DNA from: Trichobilharzia regenti
Lineage: Eukaryota > Platyhelminthes > Trematoda > Strigeidida > Schistosomatidae
Reading direction: 5' to 3'
NCBI GenBank assembly: GCA_944472135.2
Contig: OX235263.1
Location: 4,943,517-5,007,516, forward strand
Length of the DNA stretch: 64,000 nucleotides
The translations under genes and the position numbers were made by a program. This document shows positions 1-9,289 of this stretch, in pieces (the first letter of the stretch is position 1; every line of letters starts with the position of its first letter). A model generated the notes under the pieces. The model worked only from the letters and a program-made list of their open reading frames with translations. It did not search any database and was not told where the DNA came from.

Positions 1-59
1 GAGAATCGGGAAGGCGAGAAACACACACATTCACCAACCTGAAACCAATCTGGATAGCA

Positions 60-500
60 ATCTTCGTCACTCAGCCAGCCAGCACCGACAACAAAATTCG
101 CTCGGATTTCAATATAAACGTGAAGTCAGTCACTTCTTCTATTCGGATCAGGAACCTGGTGGGTGGGTCACAAAGAATATTTCAAACAGCCTGTTGCAGA
201 CCTACCTTTATCAACAACTGTCTTCGCTGGCTCTATAGTGAAGATCAGATGGCTGGGCGGGAAATAATCACCAACTATGGGAAACTATGAGCACAAACAA
301 ACAAACAAAACAAGAAGCAATCGGCTAACAAATATGTAGGCGAAAGTGGAGGGAGATGGATTAAAAACTCGTGGGTGACATCGCGCGCGCGTCAGGCCAT
401 GGAGTGGAACCCAGATGGGAAGCGGGGAGTGGGACGTCAGTGCAAGGGTAACATGGAGGAGATCGTGTGAAGTGGAGTTGAAACAGTCACTATGGACTAA
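60..500 (+). mobile_element. RTE-type LINE, RT C-terminal tail (remnant)
   Basis: Three-frame reading gives pieces such as TFINNCLRW near 205-235 and AMEWNPDGKRGVGRQ near 397-441. These resemble the region after the reverse transcriptase in RTE elements (SR2 in S. mansoni), which usually reads INxCLRxIxxIRWP then LEWNPxGKRxxGRP. The same block recurs at 5,884-6,400 and 58,150-58,530 on this strand and at 63,420-63,940 inverted. The frame is broken repeatedly and an acaaac-rich tract interrupts it near 295-312. The 5' part of the element is absent. Confidence 0.7.
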
Positions 501-1120
501 CATGGATGGATGCAGGTGAAAAGTACAGCAAAAGAAAGAAGCAAGTGGAGACGTACACTTGAAGCCCTATGTTCCACTAAGTACCCATGGGAACAATAAT
601 ATATATATCAAAAATAATTATGGCCTAGGAAGCGCAAAAATATAGGGAATACATCAAAGTTACTCTATGTTGAATTCAAATAAATGCAGGTTTCGACAAC
701 ACGGTAATGAATGCGGGTTACAGGGAAAGTTTTAAAGGAAAAAGAGCTGAGAGAGAATGAGCATTTACATTTGGTTAAAAGAAAACAGCTAGCCGAAAAA
801 ATAAACATGGTGAAACCTTTTGACGGTCAAAGCTCGCAAAAAGAATTTAACCAAACTAGAGTGACAAATTGCCACAGAAAAAGTCTGACAGTTTCGATTG
901 AGTAAAGTAACAATTACATAATAGAAACTATGCTATTGCAGATAGAAAAGGTAAGCAAGAAGTTAATGCAAGTTATACGGGACAGTGAATAGTTTCGAGT
1001 TTGAGTTACTTTACACTGAATTCTTCCTACTTCTTTCTTTTATATTGTCAATTTTCGTGTGTATTCTTTATCTATTTTATTTTTATTTTTTTTAATTATT
1101 GTTTTTTAGCTGTTATTTAT
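500..1120. other. No recognisable feature
   Basis: An open frame of 64 codons (711-905, +) is lysine- and glutamate-rich and resembles nothing I know. The rest is AT-rich with a T-rich stretch at 1,020-1,110. No supported gene. Confidence 0.4.
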
Positions 1121-1121
1121 A

Positions 1122-1412
1122 TTCAAGTATTGGTCTTTGTAGGGATTTTGTTTGATTGCATGGAGGATTTAATCATGAGCTGACATCAGTTAGAGAACCA
1201 CTGGAAAACCAGCACTGGGAGTACTGGACAGCTGTTTCGTCACACTAGTTTGGGACTCCTCATCAGTACGCACCCACCGCCACGGTTCGAACCCAGGACC
1301 TTCTGGTTACAAGGCTAGCGAGCGGGTAGACCATTGAGCCAGTGATGTCAGCTCATGATTAAATCCTCCATGCAATCAAACAAAATCCCTACAAAAACCA
1401 ATACTTGAAAAT
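1122..1412 (-). mobile_element. tRNA-derived SINE, inverted, between 66-bp inverted repeats
   Basis: Read on the minus strand this contains a Pol III B-box-like GGTTCGAACC, an A-box-like stretch around TGGCTCAATGG, and then a hammerhead-like segment (1,221-1,269). It is flanked by a nearly perfect inverted repeat: 1,122-1,190 is the reverse complement of about 1,339-1,412. The same SINE follows in direct orientation at 1,418-1,790, so together they form a long hairpin. Confidence 0.8.
1221..1269 (-). ncRNA. Hammerhead-like motif of the tRNA-derived SINE (core damaged)
   Basis: Helix I GUACUG/CAGUAC pairs perfectly, helix III is the palindrome CAGCUG, the triplet is GUC, and CGAAA is present. 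The first core base is A instead of C (AUGAGGA against CUGANGA), and base C3 is normally essential. Probably inactive. Confidence 0.55.
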
Positions 1413-1417
1413 TAATC

Positions 1418-1790
1418 TGATGCTCACTAGCGACTGGCCCTATTCAGGCAGTTAACCTGGGGTTCTAGTGGGAAGCCGTGACCAGTAGGGTACAGCAGGT
1501 CGAAGATGAGGCAGTAACTCATCGAAGAAGACATTGCGAAGTGGTCGCGCTATGTTGTGAATTGGCAGAAGTTAGAATTCAAGAACCATTGGATCGGGTC
1601 CCAGTGGCTCAATGGTCTACGAGCTCGCTAGCCTTGTAACCAGAAGGTCCTGGGTTCGAACCGTGGCGGTGGGTGCGTACTGCTGAGGAGTCCCAAACTA
1701 GGCTGACGAAACAGCTGTCCAGTGCTCCCAGTTGGTTTTCCAGTGGTTCTCTAACTGATGTCAGCTCATGAGTAAATCCTCCATGTTATT
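1418..1790 (+). mobile_element. tRNA-derived SINE, near full length, about 370 bp
   Basis: The clearest member of the family on the + strand. It starts near gatgctcactag, has a roughly 170-bp leader, then an A-box-like GTGGCTCAATGG (about 1,603) and a B-box-like GGGTTCGAACC (about 1,652), a hammerhead motif (1,677-1,725), and a conserved tail ending in ctgatgtcagctcatgag. The tRNA-like promoter implies RNA polymerase III transcription, and movement would need an enzyme from a LINE or PLE. Other copies lie at 2,745-2,895, 6,985-7,245, 7,325-7,680, 7,780-7,970, 8,750-9,120 and once per array unit. Confidence 0.8.
1677..1725 (+). ncRNA. Hammerhead ribozyme motif (type I), core intact
   Basis: Helix I is GUACUG with CAGUGC (one U-G wobble). 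The core is CUGAGGA followed by G, matching CUGANGA. Helix II can pair UC with GA and CC with GG around a CU bulge, then CGAAA follows. Helix III is the loopless palindrome CAG/CUG, followed by the cleavage triplet GUC. Such tiny helix III forms are known from hammerheads of retroelements, which cleave best as dimers. The fold was made by eye and is untested. Confidence 0.65.
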
Positions 1791-1984
1791 TATATTTTTG
1801 TGTGTGATTCGCCATTCCACAAGTGCTGGGAGCCGCTATAGAACATTAAAGTTGACTGGTCTAGCTAGCGGTTTGAGTGCAACGCCATAAATAAAATGTT
1901 AGAACACTCTGTAACGAGAAATAAATCTAACAGGGTCAGTAACTTTATCTTTGAGTACACTACAGTACAGTGATTTGGGTTTCG

Positions 1985-2245
1985 CTTCAACAATACAAAG
2001 TGCCACAACCTCATTCAACGGCTATACTACGAAGGCACATGTCAACTGGTTCATAGAAACCTTTGAAGTGAAGATAGGATTACCTCTATCATCGATAATA
2101 TTCCTAATTGTGGTAGACTTGATCATGCTACAGGCTGTGAGGAGTGAGAAGATGATCATAATATGTTAGGCTGACAAGAATACAATGGATGGCTTAGACT
2201 TCGTAAATTGTTTAATTATGATGTCATAAAGAAACCCAAATATCT
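1985..2245 (+). mobile_element. RTE-type LINE, RT palm fragment
   Basis: The frame reads FEVKIGLPLSSIIFLIVVDL near 2,068-2,120, which aligns with the RTE palm (FxVxTGVRQGCLLSPFLFLLVVD), and later LDFVNCLIMMS at about 2,192, corresponding to LDFADDLALLS. The catalytic DD has become VN and a stop intervenes, so this is dead. It is a short internal slice without EN or tail. Confidence 0.6.
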
Positions 2246-2279
2246 ACCGGTGAAAATTAACGAGTTTGCGGAATAGGCA

Positions 2280-2640
2280 GGCATTAATGATCAAACTACA
2301 AGTAGGAAATATAGAGAAGATAGACGTGACGAAAATCACCTGATGAAGGAAGCTTCATGGCATATATGCTATAAGTGAAGATAAATTTGACTCTTTAAAA
2401 CTATCAGAATGCAAATTCTCACATATGTATGGCTTACCTAAAACACATATGAACCCAATACTCCTCTACGTCCTATATTGTCAATGTACAAATCCAAAAC
2501 GCATAAACTTGCTAAATGGTTAGTAGATCTATTGCATTCAGTCAAAACACAATTCTGTAAGTATGTGTTAAAAGATACATTTGAATTGTTTAATTTTAAG
2601 GGATTTATTACTTCTATGTACTAGCAAATTTAGGTTAACA
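2280..2640 (+). mobile_element. PLE-A reverse transcriptase N-terminal fragment
   Basis: Pieces in shifting frames read FSHMYGLPKTHMNP (about 2,415-2,456), HKLAKWLVDLLHS and KTQFCKYVLKDTFEL (to about 2,590), typical of the PLE RT region (MYGLPKxHK, then PLRPILSM). The minus-strand piece at 10,400-11,060 carries the same stretch. About 60 codons containing the FDVxSLFTNVP motif are missing between DTFEL and FKGFITSMY, so this copy has an internal deletion. Confidence 0.75.
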
Positions 2641-2699
2641 TTTTAGGGCGATTGTTTCCCCCAAGTTGATTGTGTTGTTATGAGAAGGCCGTCAGGGCC

Positions 2700-2895
2700 C
2701 CTTTTAGCACTCACACACACACACACCCGACCTGCTGCACCCTACTGGTCAAGACTTTTCAGAAGGTCCTGGGTTCAAACACCGGTGAGTGCGTACTGTT
2801 GTAGAGTCCCAAACTAGTGTGACGAAACAGCTGTCCAATACTCCCTGCATGTTTTCCAATGGTTCTCTAACCAATGTCAGTTCATGATGAAATCC
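2700..2895 (+). mobile_element. tRNA-derived SINE, 3' half
   Basis: The match begins at agaaggtcctgggttc (B-box region, about 2,761) and runs through the hammerhead-like segment to gatgaaatcctg. The core is further decayed (UUGUAGA) while CGAAACAGCUGUC is kept. A short (CA)n tract lies at 2,710-2,727. The tRNA-like A box is missing. Confidence 0.7.
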
Positions 2896-2969
2896 TGAAA
2901 CCAACGGTAATTTAGTTTGAATGATTTTCGTTTTACCAACCTAGATGCTTTCCATTGATTGACTAAGTC

Positions 2970-3230
2970 GACCTATTTGTGAATTTTAGTGAATACTTAT
3001 TTCACGAAATTAACGTGATGTTATTTTCAGGCAGTGGTAACCACCGATGGAATTCAGGATGTCTGTCTCCTCCAGCTTGGGGCTTGTCTACAAGGTAAAT
3101 CTGCATTTCCAGTGGGTGAAGGTGTTCTCACTGAGATTTACCTCCTGCACCCTAGCGTTTTGAATGCCAGAGTTCTATCTATTGGGCTATCTGAGTCACA
3201 TGAACCACCTCATTTGTGACGAATTTCAGT
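2970..3230 (-). mobile_element. Possible SINE with tRNA-like head, different family
   Basis: On the minus strand the segment at about 3,130-3,205 reads like a tRNA: AGCCCAATAGATAGA followed by a loop and a weak B box. There is no second copy in the window to confirm it. Tentative. Confidence 0.3.
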
Positions 3231-3880
3231 TATTCTTTGTTTCCAGGTTAATGTTTGTACAGCCTATTGACTAATTATGCGACTTTCGCGTTCCACATGT
3301 TACCTAATGTATAGTGCTTTGCCATTTAAAACTAAGTGTAAGCGGTTGAAGTCTCAATAGGAACACTGTATTTCGTTGAAGATGGAGGGACATAAAGCTG
3401 ACAAGTCCCATATTGGAGGATGAAATGAACATTTTGAATTTCACTGGTGGTCACCATAACCCAAATATAACTTACTAAAATGTTTTGATAAATCCTAATT
3501 TAACCTAATATATGGGAAACGGAAAGACAGGTGGTCTCAAGGTGGACTGTTTTTGTCTTGTAGAGACAGACCTCAGGATGAATAGAATGGAAATTTAAAT
3601 GAATTCAGTCGCCTGACCTAAAATTCCCTGGAAACTCCTCCAAGACAAATATTTTAAGACATACTTACGTACTAAGCTTAAGATAACGTCAAACTTATAT
3701 AACTACGATTTTTTATATTCATGTTAGCAATCTGAGCAAATAGCAACTGAAAAAGTCATTGAATATATATATTATTTATAAATGTGCCAGACTTTTCAAA
3801 GTCAATGTTATTAAACTCAAAAGTCAAAGTTAGATAGGAAAATACTGCCACGTCTTTCATTTGTACTCAGTTGGTTAGAG
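3230..3880. other. No recognisable feature
   Basis: AT-rich sequence with no coherent protein frame on either strand and no match to the repeat families seen elsewhere in the window. Confidence 0.4.
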
Positions 3881-3884
3881 TCCA

Positions 3885-4255
3885 GTCTATTGTTAAACGA
3901 ATGCATGTAGATCAATTGGCAGTAGGCTCACCATTAGGCCTCATTTTAGCAGGTTTTCTTTCTGAGTAAATTAAAAAATGGTGCATTAAATAACCTCAGA
4001 AGAAAATTCTCATTTTATTGCTGATATATGAGTGCTACGCGCATTCTTTGCGATGTGAGTTTGCACAGGTAGTTAGTTACTCAGTAATACCCCAATTCAA
4101 TGAAGTACATTCAGCTATCAAATTTACGCGTGAAGAAAAATACTTGAATAAAATTTACCTTTTTAAGGCATTCTACTGAGAACAAGACCAGATGGTTTTG
4201 ATAAAAAAGGAATTCGCATACGAAAAGCACTCCATTTTGAAGGTTTGTTGTTGAG
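3885..4255 (+). mobile_element. PLE-A reverse transcriptase palm fragment
   Basis: Reading across frames gives DQLAVGSPLGLILAGF (3,912-3,960), equivalent to DGVAMGSPLGP, then a decayed segment where the catalytic YMDDTF should lie. FNEVHSAIKFTREE (4,098-4,138) and TRPDGF follow. The same order occurs at 9,330-9,640. The element stops abruptly where an oppositely oriented PLE endonuclease begins. Confidence 0.75.
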
Positions 4256-4259
4256 ATGC

Positions 4260-4625
4260 GATAAACAATGCTGACAAAGTGTTCGATTATCGTGGTACTA
4301 ATAGAGCCGCTGCTGCCCTTCTGTAACCATGTAGGATAGTGATCTTGAACCCTTTTAGACAGGATGCGCGTCAAACTACAAGTATATCTGGCTTCACAAA
4401 AACAGTTGAATTGATAAATCTGCACAGATGTGATCAGTTGTACTATCTTCTGCAGACCAACGAATACTCCTACTCTTAGCGTTATTGTGAAGAAAGTTCT
4501 TCCTAAAGAAGTCGTAGTTCTCTTCTTAAGGACGTCACTGAGTAGGTTACCTTTAAAGTCAAGGTTCATGTAGAATTTCTGTTTTCTGATACTTCGGTTG
4601 GATGATTTTGTCAATAAGTCTTGGT
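4260..4625 (-). mobile_element. PLE GIY-YIG endonuclease fragment (minus strand)
   Basis: An open minus-strand frame (4,111-4,614; the part beyond 4,260 belongs to the other element) reads linker residues FYMNLDFKGNLLSDVLKKR and then IYQFNCFCEARYTCSLTRIL. This is the GIY-YIG core (YxFxCxCxxxYIGxTxR), with the Y-I-G triad eroded to Y-T-C. It continues to KRVQDHYPTWLQKG, where a PLE EN has the conserved EHxPxWL. It converges tail-to-tail with the plus-strand RT at 3,885-4,255. Confidence 0.75.
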
Positions 4626-4889
4626 GGATATCTGTTTTACATGAGCATTTCTTTTAAAACATCTTAATCTTGTTACAGAGCATTACAGCTGCAGGTACGT
4701 AAGGACACAGGTAGCAAGAGATATAGTCGGATTTCGTTTGAGCTAACTGATAACCAGCTGTTGATACACGTCAGCTGACTGTTTCATACTGGTTCCTTTG
4801 CATTTATAGTTCCATCGGGCACTTCTTTATGATTTAGAATCAAGTAAAAAAAAGATTTTAGATTCATTTTCTAATTGAAGAATAAAGTT

Positions 4890-5400
4890 TTTTGCTGAAC
4901 ATATTCCTAAATGGCTCCAGAAACAAATGGAATCTTCAGAACATTACCGGTGAGAACAGGACACCTACCTTCTCTATTGCGAAACATATTATAGAGACAG
5001 GACATAAAATTGACAACAACGGATCTTTTAAACCTATTTATAAAGCGTGTTTGGGGCGCACCCTAAAGTTTGTGGAAGCCTAAGCTAGCAATTAGAAAGT
5101 TTAAATCACCTTTATGCGTTCAAAAACACTTCGTCATCACATTAAACCTTCCTTGGTAAACTTTGTTTTGATTCATACCAGGGTAGATGTACTATTACCT
5201 TTACTATTTGGTTTAGTGGTCTTTCTTGTTATTTTAATCTTGAATGTATCCTTTTAACTTGACCTACCTTGTCAATTTTCTTACCTCTTAACTCTTTATT
5301 AATTTCATATATAATCATTCCTATGACAAGTCCGTGTGTGTGATGAGATTGTTCGATCTGTGTTGCACAAATACACATTGCACACGATTCAGATAAATTA
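4890..5400 (+). mobile_element. PLE-A endonuclease C terminus and 3' untranslated tail
   Basis: A 63-codon frame (4,892-5,083) contains IAKHIIETGHKIDNNGSF, matching the C-terminal half of PLE GIY-YIG domains (AITxHLxxTxHxID). The tail, including ccttggtaaactttgttttga and agatgtactattacct, reappears at 11,075-11,230 plus 12,690-12,860 and in part at 62,780-62,950. This tail holds a hammerhead-like fold at 5,333-5,386. 4,625-4,880 before it has nothing I recognise. Confidence 0.75.
5333..5386 (+). ncRNA. Hammerhead-like motif in PLE-A tail (degraded core)
   Basis: Helix I CGUGUGU pairs with GCACACG over 7 bp, and helix III UGUGU pairs with ACACA around the loop UGCACAAAU. The triplet is AUU. 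The core reads GUGAUGAG (C3 replaced by G) and GAAA has become GATC, so this copy should be inactive, but both helices are still paired. Confidence 0.5.
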
Positions 5401-5830
5401 CGTCTTCTTATTGCCTTATCTGAATGGTAGTTGTTGGATATTAGTATCAGTTGACTATGTTCATGAGTATCATCACAGTTGATAAGAATGTCATCCACAC
5501 ATGCAGCGTACAGTTGAAAATTATCAATATAGTTGGCTTAAGCAGACCATTTTCAAGGCATTCCATGTTGCAACAGTCTACTAGCAGTAGACCTGTGGGA
5601 AATCTGATGGCAATCCCATTATTTTGTCGATAAAATAAATTGTTGAGCGTCAGTTACACATTAGGAGTCCATCTCGGTATTATTAATTTCTTTAGGCAAA
5701 CCAGTGGCAATCCGCTGTTCAGCTTGTCCTACAGGTTCTTATCTTTCAGGTCTTTGAATTCCCTCCTTATTGAAATATCGCTTATCTCCCCCCACGATAA
5801 TCTTCTTATTGACGCACTATTGTACTCTAT
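5400..5830 (-). mobile_element. PLE reverse transcriptase fragment with VDD motif (minus strand)
   Basis: On the minus strand the reading YRQNNGIAIRFPTGLLLVD (about 5,640-5,575) corresponds to the PLE motif YxQxDGxAMGSPxGP. CVDDILINCDDTHEHS (about 5,510-5,450) is the catalytic YVDD region. Frames shift between the two. It is distinct from PLE-1 to PLE-6 and from PLE-A, so a further lineage. Confidence 0.7.
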
Positions 5831-5883
5831 TTGATCTTAACTACCTAGGCCTTTATTAAAGCTTTCATTACTCTTAAGTCTGT

Positions 5884-6400
5884 GTGGAGGTCAACAGCAC
5901 TCAGGAGGAAAAATACATTCCGGATTTTCAGTTCCAATGTGAAGTCAGTGCTACTTACTATACGGATCAGAGACTAGGCCAGCGCGTCATGAAGAACACT
6001 TCAAACAAACTACAGATACTCGTCAACACTTGCCTTCTCTCAGTACTCAAGATCAGATGGCCGGCCAGAAAAGATCACCAACAGGGATCTCTGACAATGA
6101 GCAAACCAACCACGCAGGAACCGATTGTGCAAGAAATAAGCAGGAAGAAATGGAGGTTGATTGACTGGCCATACTCTGAGAAGACAAACTATCAAGTGGC
6201 ACCACTAGACAAGCCATCGCTCGAGTGGAACCCAAAAGGGAACCGGCGAGTTGGTCGTTATTGAGAGGGTGACTTAGAGGAGGGGATGTGAAGAGGAGAT
6301 CTAAGCATGTGGGCAGACTTGGAGCCAGGTGCAAACGTTGTCAGAGAACCGAACGCAACAGGGACGTGTGACTGAAGCTCTATGCTACTATAGGAATTAA
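5884..6400 (+). mobile_element. RTE-type LINE, RT C-terminal tail (126-codon open frame)
   Basis: The frame 5,884-6,264 reads FQCEVSATYYTDQRLGQRV, LVNTCLLSVLKIRWP, KKWRLIDWPYSEK and LEWNPKGNRRVGR in the order expected after the palm of RTE reverse transcriptases. It continues past a stop to about 6,390 (WADLEPGANVV), followed by an AAT-rich tail (6,407-6,417), which marks the 3' end. The element is truncated at its 5' end. Confidence 0.85.
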
Positions 6401-6419
6401 ACAAAATAATAATAATCAC

Positions 6420-6980
6420 TCTGTGTTCATATTTGTTGCTACCTTTAAGTCTGGTTGCTTTGATTAAAAACTCCACAACACCAATGTTCAACCAGAACTA
6501 TATTTCCATCGAAAACATCATAGTTTTCATGCTTAGATCATGCGGCGGCATAGAACTCACCCAAATATACGCTATTCACTGGTTGACCATAACTATCAGC
6601 AGGAAACGAAACGAAATGTGGTTTGTCGACCAGCTTCGATGGTGGCCTTATCGAAGGGTTTACAATTTAACATTTATAAGAACAAGTTCTGATTGTTTGT
6701 GCAATAATTGAAAAAGTAATAATTTATGATACTTCAGGATTGCAGTTTATAACATAACTGATCGTGTATGCATTTCTTGTAAACACCAGTTTATACGAAA
6801 TATAAATTATCATTATAAAACTCTTTTCAACCATGTCTACGATGCACATCTACTTCACTCTGATACGGTATCACTGCAGTGCGGCTTTGGACAATCCATC
6901 CAGCTGTCATCAGTAAAATAGCAACTGATATATACTTCAGATCATACGACTTGTGAGGAGTTTAGAGTAACTACAACGGA
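6420..6980. other. No recognisable feature
   Basis: Open frames here (for example 6,433-6,711, +) have no family signature. No repeat shared with the rest of the window was seen. Confidence 0.35.
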
Positions 6981-6984
6981 TTTG

Positions 6985-7245
6985 ATTGACTGGTTGCAGG
7001 ATTTCATCATAAGCTAAATTTGGCTAGAGAATCGTTGAAATATCTGGAATACTGGACAGCTGTTTCGTCAGCACAGTTCGGGACTCTTCATCACTACGCA
7101 CCCACCCCACTGGAGTTCGATCTCAGGACCTTCCGGTTACAAGGCAAGCTCGTGGACCATTAAGGCTCTGGGATTCAATCCAATGGCCAGGCTGTAAATT
7201 CCAACTTATTTACAATTGTTTTCAACTTTTGTCATGAACCAACCA
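6985..7245 (-). mobile_element. tRNA-derived SINE (minus strand)
   Basis: Begins at the conserved end ggatttcatcataagct, followed by the hammerhead-like stretch (tactggacagctgtttcgtc) and the tRNA-like head. It shares an extra flank of roughly 150 bp (about 7,190-7,320) with the SINE at 7,780-8,095, which suggests that a larger block was duplicated. Confidence 0.75.
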
Positions 7246-7324
7246 ATGAGCTAGCATTATATTATAGTTTTCGCTATAATAATAGTCAACTTTGTTGTAC
7301 AAGTGGCTAGTCCTGCAGGTATAA

Positions 7325-7680
7325 CTGGTATGTAGTCACCTGGTTTCGAGTGAGAATTCGTGATCGAAAGAGTGCAGCAGGTTGGGTATGAGGAGAAATA
7401 CTCACCGATGGTATCTGACTGGCAGTCGCGCCATATCATTAATTGGCACAGGCTAGAATTCATAAACCAATGGATCAGCGTCCAAGTGGTTTAATGGTTT
7501 ATGAGCTCCCCTTGTGACCAGAAGGTTCTTATTTTCAACCCTGGTGGCGGGTGCGTACTTATAAAGAGTTCGAAACTAGTGTGACGAAACAAATCACTGG
7601 CTAGTACTCCCTTGTTGCTTTTTCAATGAATCTATAACGGATGTCAGCTCATGATGAAATCCTGTAACCAATCATAGGAT
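7325..7680 (+). mobile_element. tRNA-derived SINE (plus strand, degraded)
   Basis: Leader, tRNA-like head (ccaagtggtttaatggttt), a decayed B box, and a hammerhead-like stretch interrupted after GACGAAAC by a small insertion (aaatcact). It ends at gatgaaatcctgtaacc. It lies opposite the preceding SINE, giving another inverted pair. Confidence 0.75.
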
Positions 7681-7779
7681 GGTATTCTTTTTCACTGTCT
7701 AAGCACTGAATATATGCCTCTAACAACACTTAAACTGGTATCCACTAATTAGTTGAAACAGACATTTGTTGAGGTTATA

Positions 7780-8095
7780 GTGGTTCATGATGAGCTGATA
7801 TCGGTTAGAGAACCATTGGAAAACCTATGCATCTACCAGGGGTCAAACCTAGGACTTTCTTGTTACAAGGCTAGCCAGCTCGCAGACCATTAAGCCGCTG
7901 GGATTCAATCCAATGGTCAGGCTATAAATTCCAACTTAATTACAATTGTCTTTAACTTTTGTCATGAACCAACCAGCATAAGAATCCGTTCACATAATAT
8001 CATAAAAGTGCATTTCTAATTAGTTATTGCTAATAATAATAATGCCGGTCAACCTTGTTGTACAATTGGCTATTCCTGTGGGTATAATTGGCCTT
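7780..8095 (-). mobile_element. tRNA-derived SINE, internally deleted, with shared flank
   Basis: Minus-strand SINE lacking the hammerhead segment: the tail joins the tRNA-like head directly near 7,830. Its flank from 7,920 to 8,095 matches 7,200-7,320. Confidence 0.65.
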
Positions 8096-8099
8096 GATC

Positions 8100-8750
8100 T
8101 TATTTATATACATGTAATGACAATAATAATAATAATAAATTTATAACGAAGTACTTTATTAACGTTTAACGGCATCTAGAGCAATCTGTGTTGAATAGTA
8201 TTTAGCCTTTCTCTTTTTTTAATTTCTTTGTCTATTTTATATCAAGGGTTTTTATATTTTCTTGAGAGGGAGAACTTACTTTTGTTTTCTTTTATCGTTT
8301 TTATGATAGTATGAACTTGATATATATATATATATACATATCTATGTATCGAAATAAGTTGTACTCTTCACCTGAACAGATTAATCTGTATCCTTTATTG
8401 TTTGACTATTGTAAAAAACCAAAACAATAGATTATCATTAACCTTATATATCTTTGTTCCTCTATTCTGATGATATTGAAACTAATAATAATAGGCAATT
8501 ATGACATAATGACTTTAAAAATCAATAATGAGGCAGAATAATAATGTTGACAAATCTTATGATAATACTACTTCTACTACTTGTATAAATTAGGGGAAAA
8601 GTACAAAGATGAAGAGTTCGGATCAGAAAAAAGGGGGATTTGTTTCTGCGCTGGATTGTATCTGGAAAAAAAGTTTCAAAAAGTGGATTTTTACTGAGAA
8701 AAAACTGAGAATTATCGCCGTTTTTCTTTTTTAAAGAAATATAGGCCGGT
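8100..8750. repeat. Low-complexity AT-rich stretch
   Basis: Contains (AAT)n at 8,123-8,140 and a short (TA)n tract at about 8,322-8,335. No protein frame. Confidence 0.6.
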
Positions 8751-9120
8751 TTCAGGATTTCATCATGAGCTGACAGTAGTTAGAGAACCATTGGAAAACC
8801 ACACCAGGGAGTACTGGACAGCTGTTTCGTCACACTAGTTTGGGACTCTTCATCAGTACTCACCCACCAGGATTTGAACCCAGGACCTTCCGGTTACAAG
8901 GCGAGCTCGTATAGCATTAAGCCACTGGGACCCGATCCTATGGTCCTTGGATTCTAACTTCTGCCAATTCACGACATAGCGCGACCACTAGCCAATGTCT
9001 TTGGCGAGTATTTGTCCTCACACCCGACCCGCTGCACCCCACTCACTGGTCACGACTTCCCACTGGAACCCAGGTAACTATCTACCTGAATAGGGCCACT
9101 CGCCAGTGAGCATCTTATTG
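8750..9120 (-). mobile_element. tRNA-derived SINE, near full length (minus strand)
   Basis: A complete copy by comparison with 1,418-1,790: tail, hammerhead-like stretch, head with B box GGATTTGAACC-like, and the full leader ending at gatgctcactggcgag (reverse complement of 9,098-9,113). Confidence 0.8.
8809..8861 (-). ncRNA. Hammerhead-like motif with 8-bp helix I
   Basis: Helix I GAGUACUG/CAGUACUC is perfectly paired over 8 bp. Helix III CAGCUG, triplet GUC and CGAAA are present. The core AUGAAGA has A at C3, as at 1,221-1,269. Confidence 0.55.
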
Positions 9121-9289
9121 GTATTCAAGTGTTGGTTTGTAGGGATTTGATTGATTTCAAGGTTTCATCATTAGCTAGGTCGGTTAAAAATGCTTATTAA
9201 AATTTTTCAAAAGAGGGGAAACTGAACAAAGAGTACTCTTTTCGATAACCCCTTCTTCATAAGGCTCTACATTTATGTACACATTTTAG

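Noticed and set aside
711..905. 64-codon lysine-rich frame as a gene
   Set aside because: No family signature, no neighbouring coding signal, and such lengths are expected by chance.
4111..4614. 167-codon minus-strand open frame as a host gene
   Set aside because: Its translation is a PLE linker and GIY-YIG domain joined to the antisense of another PLE; not a host protein.
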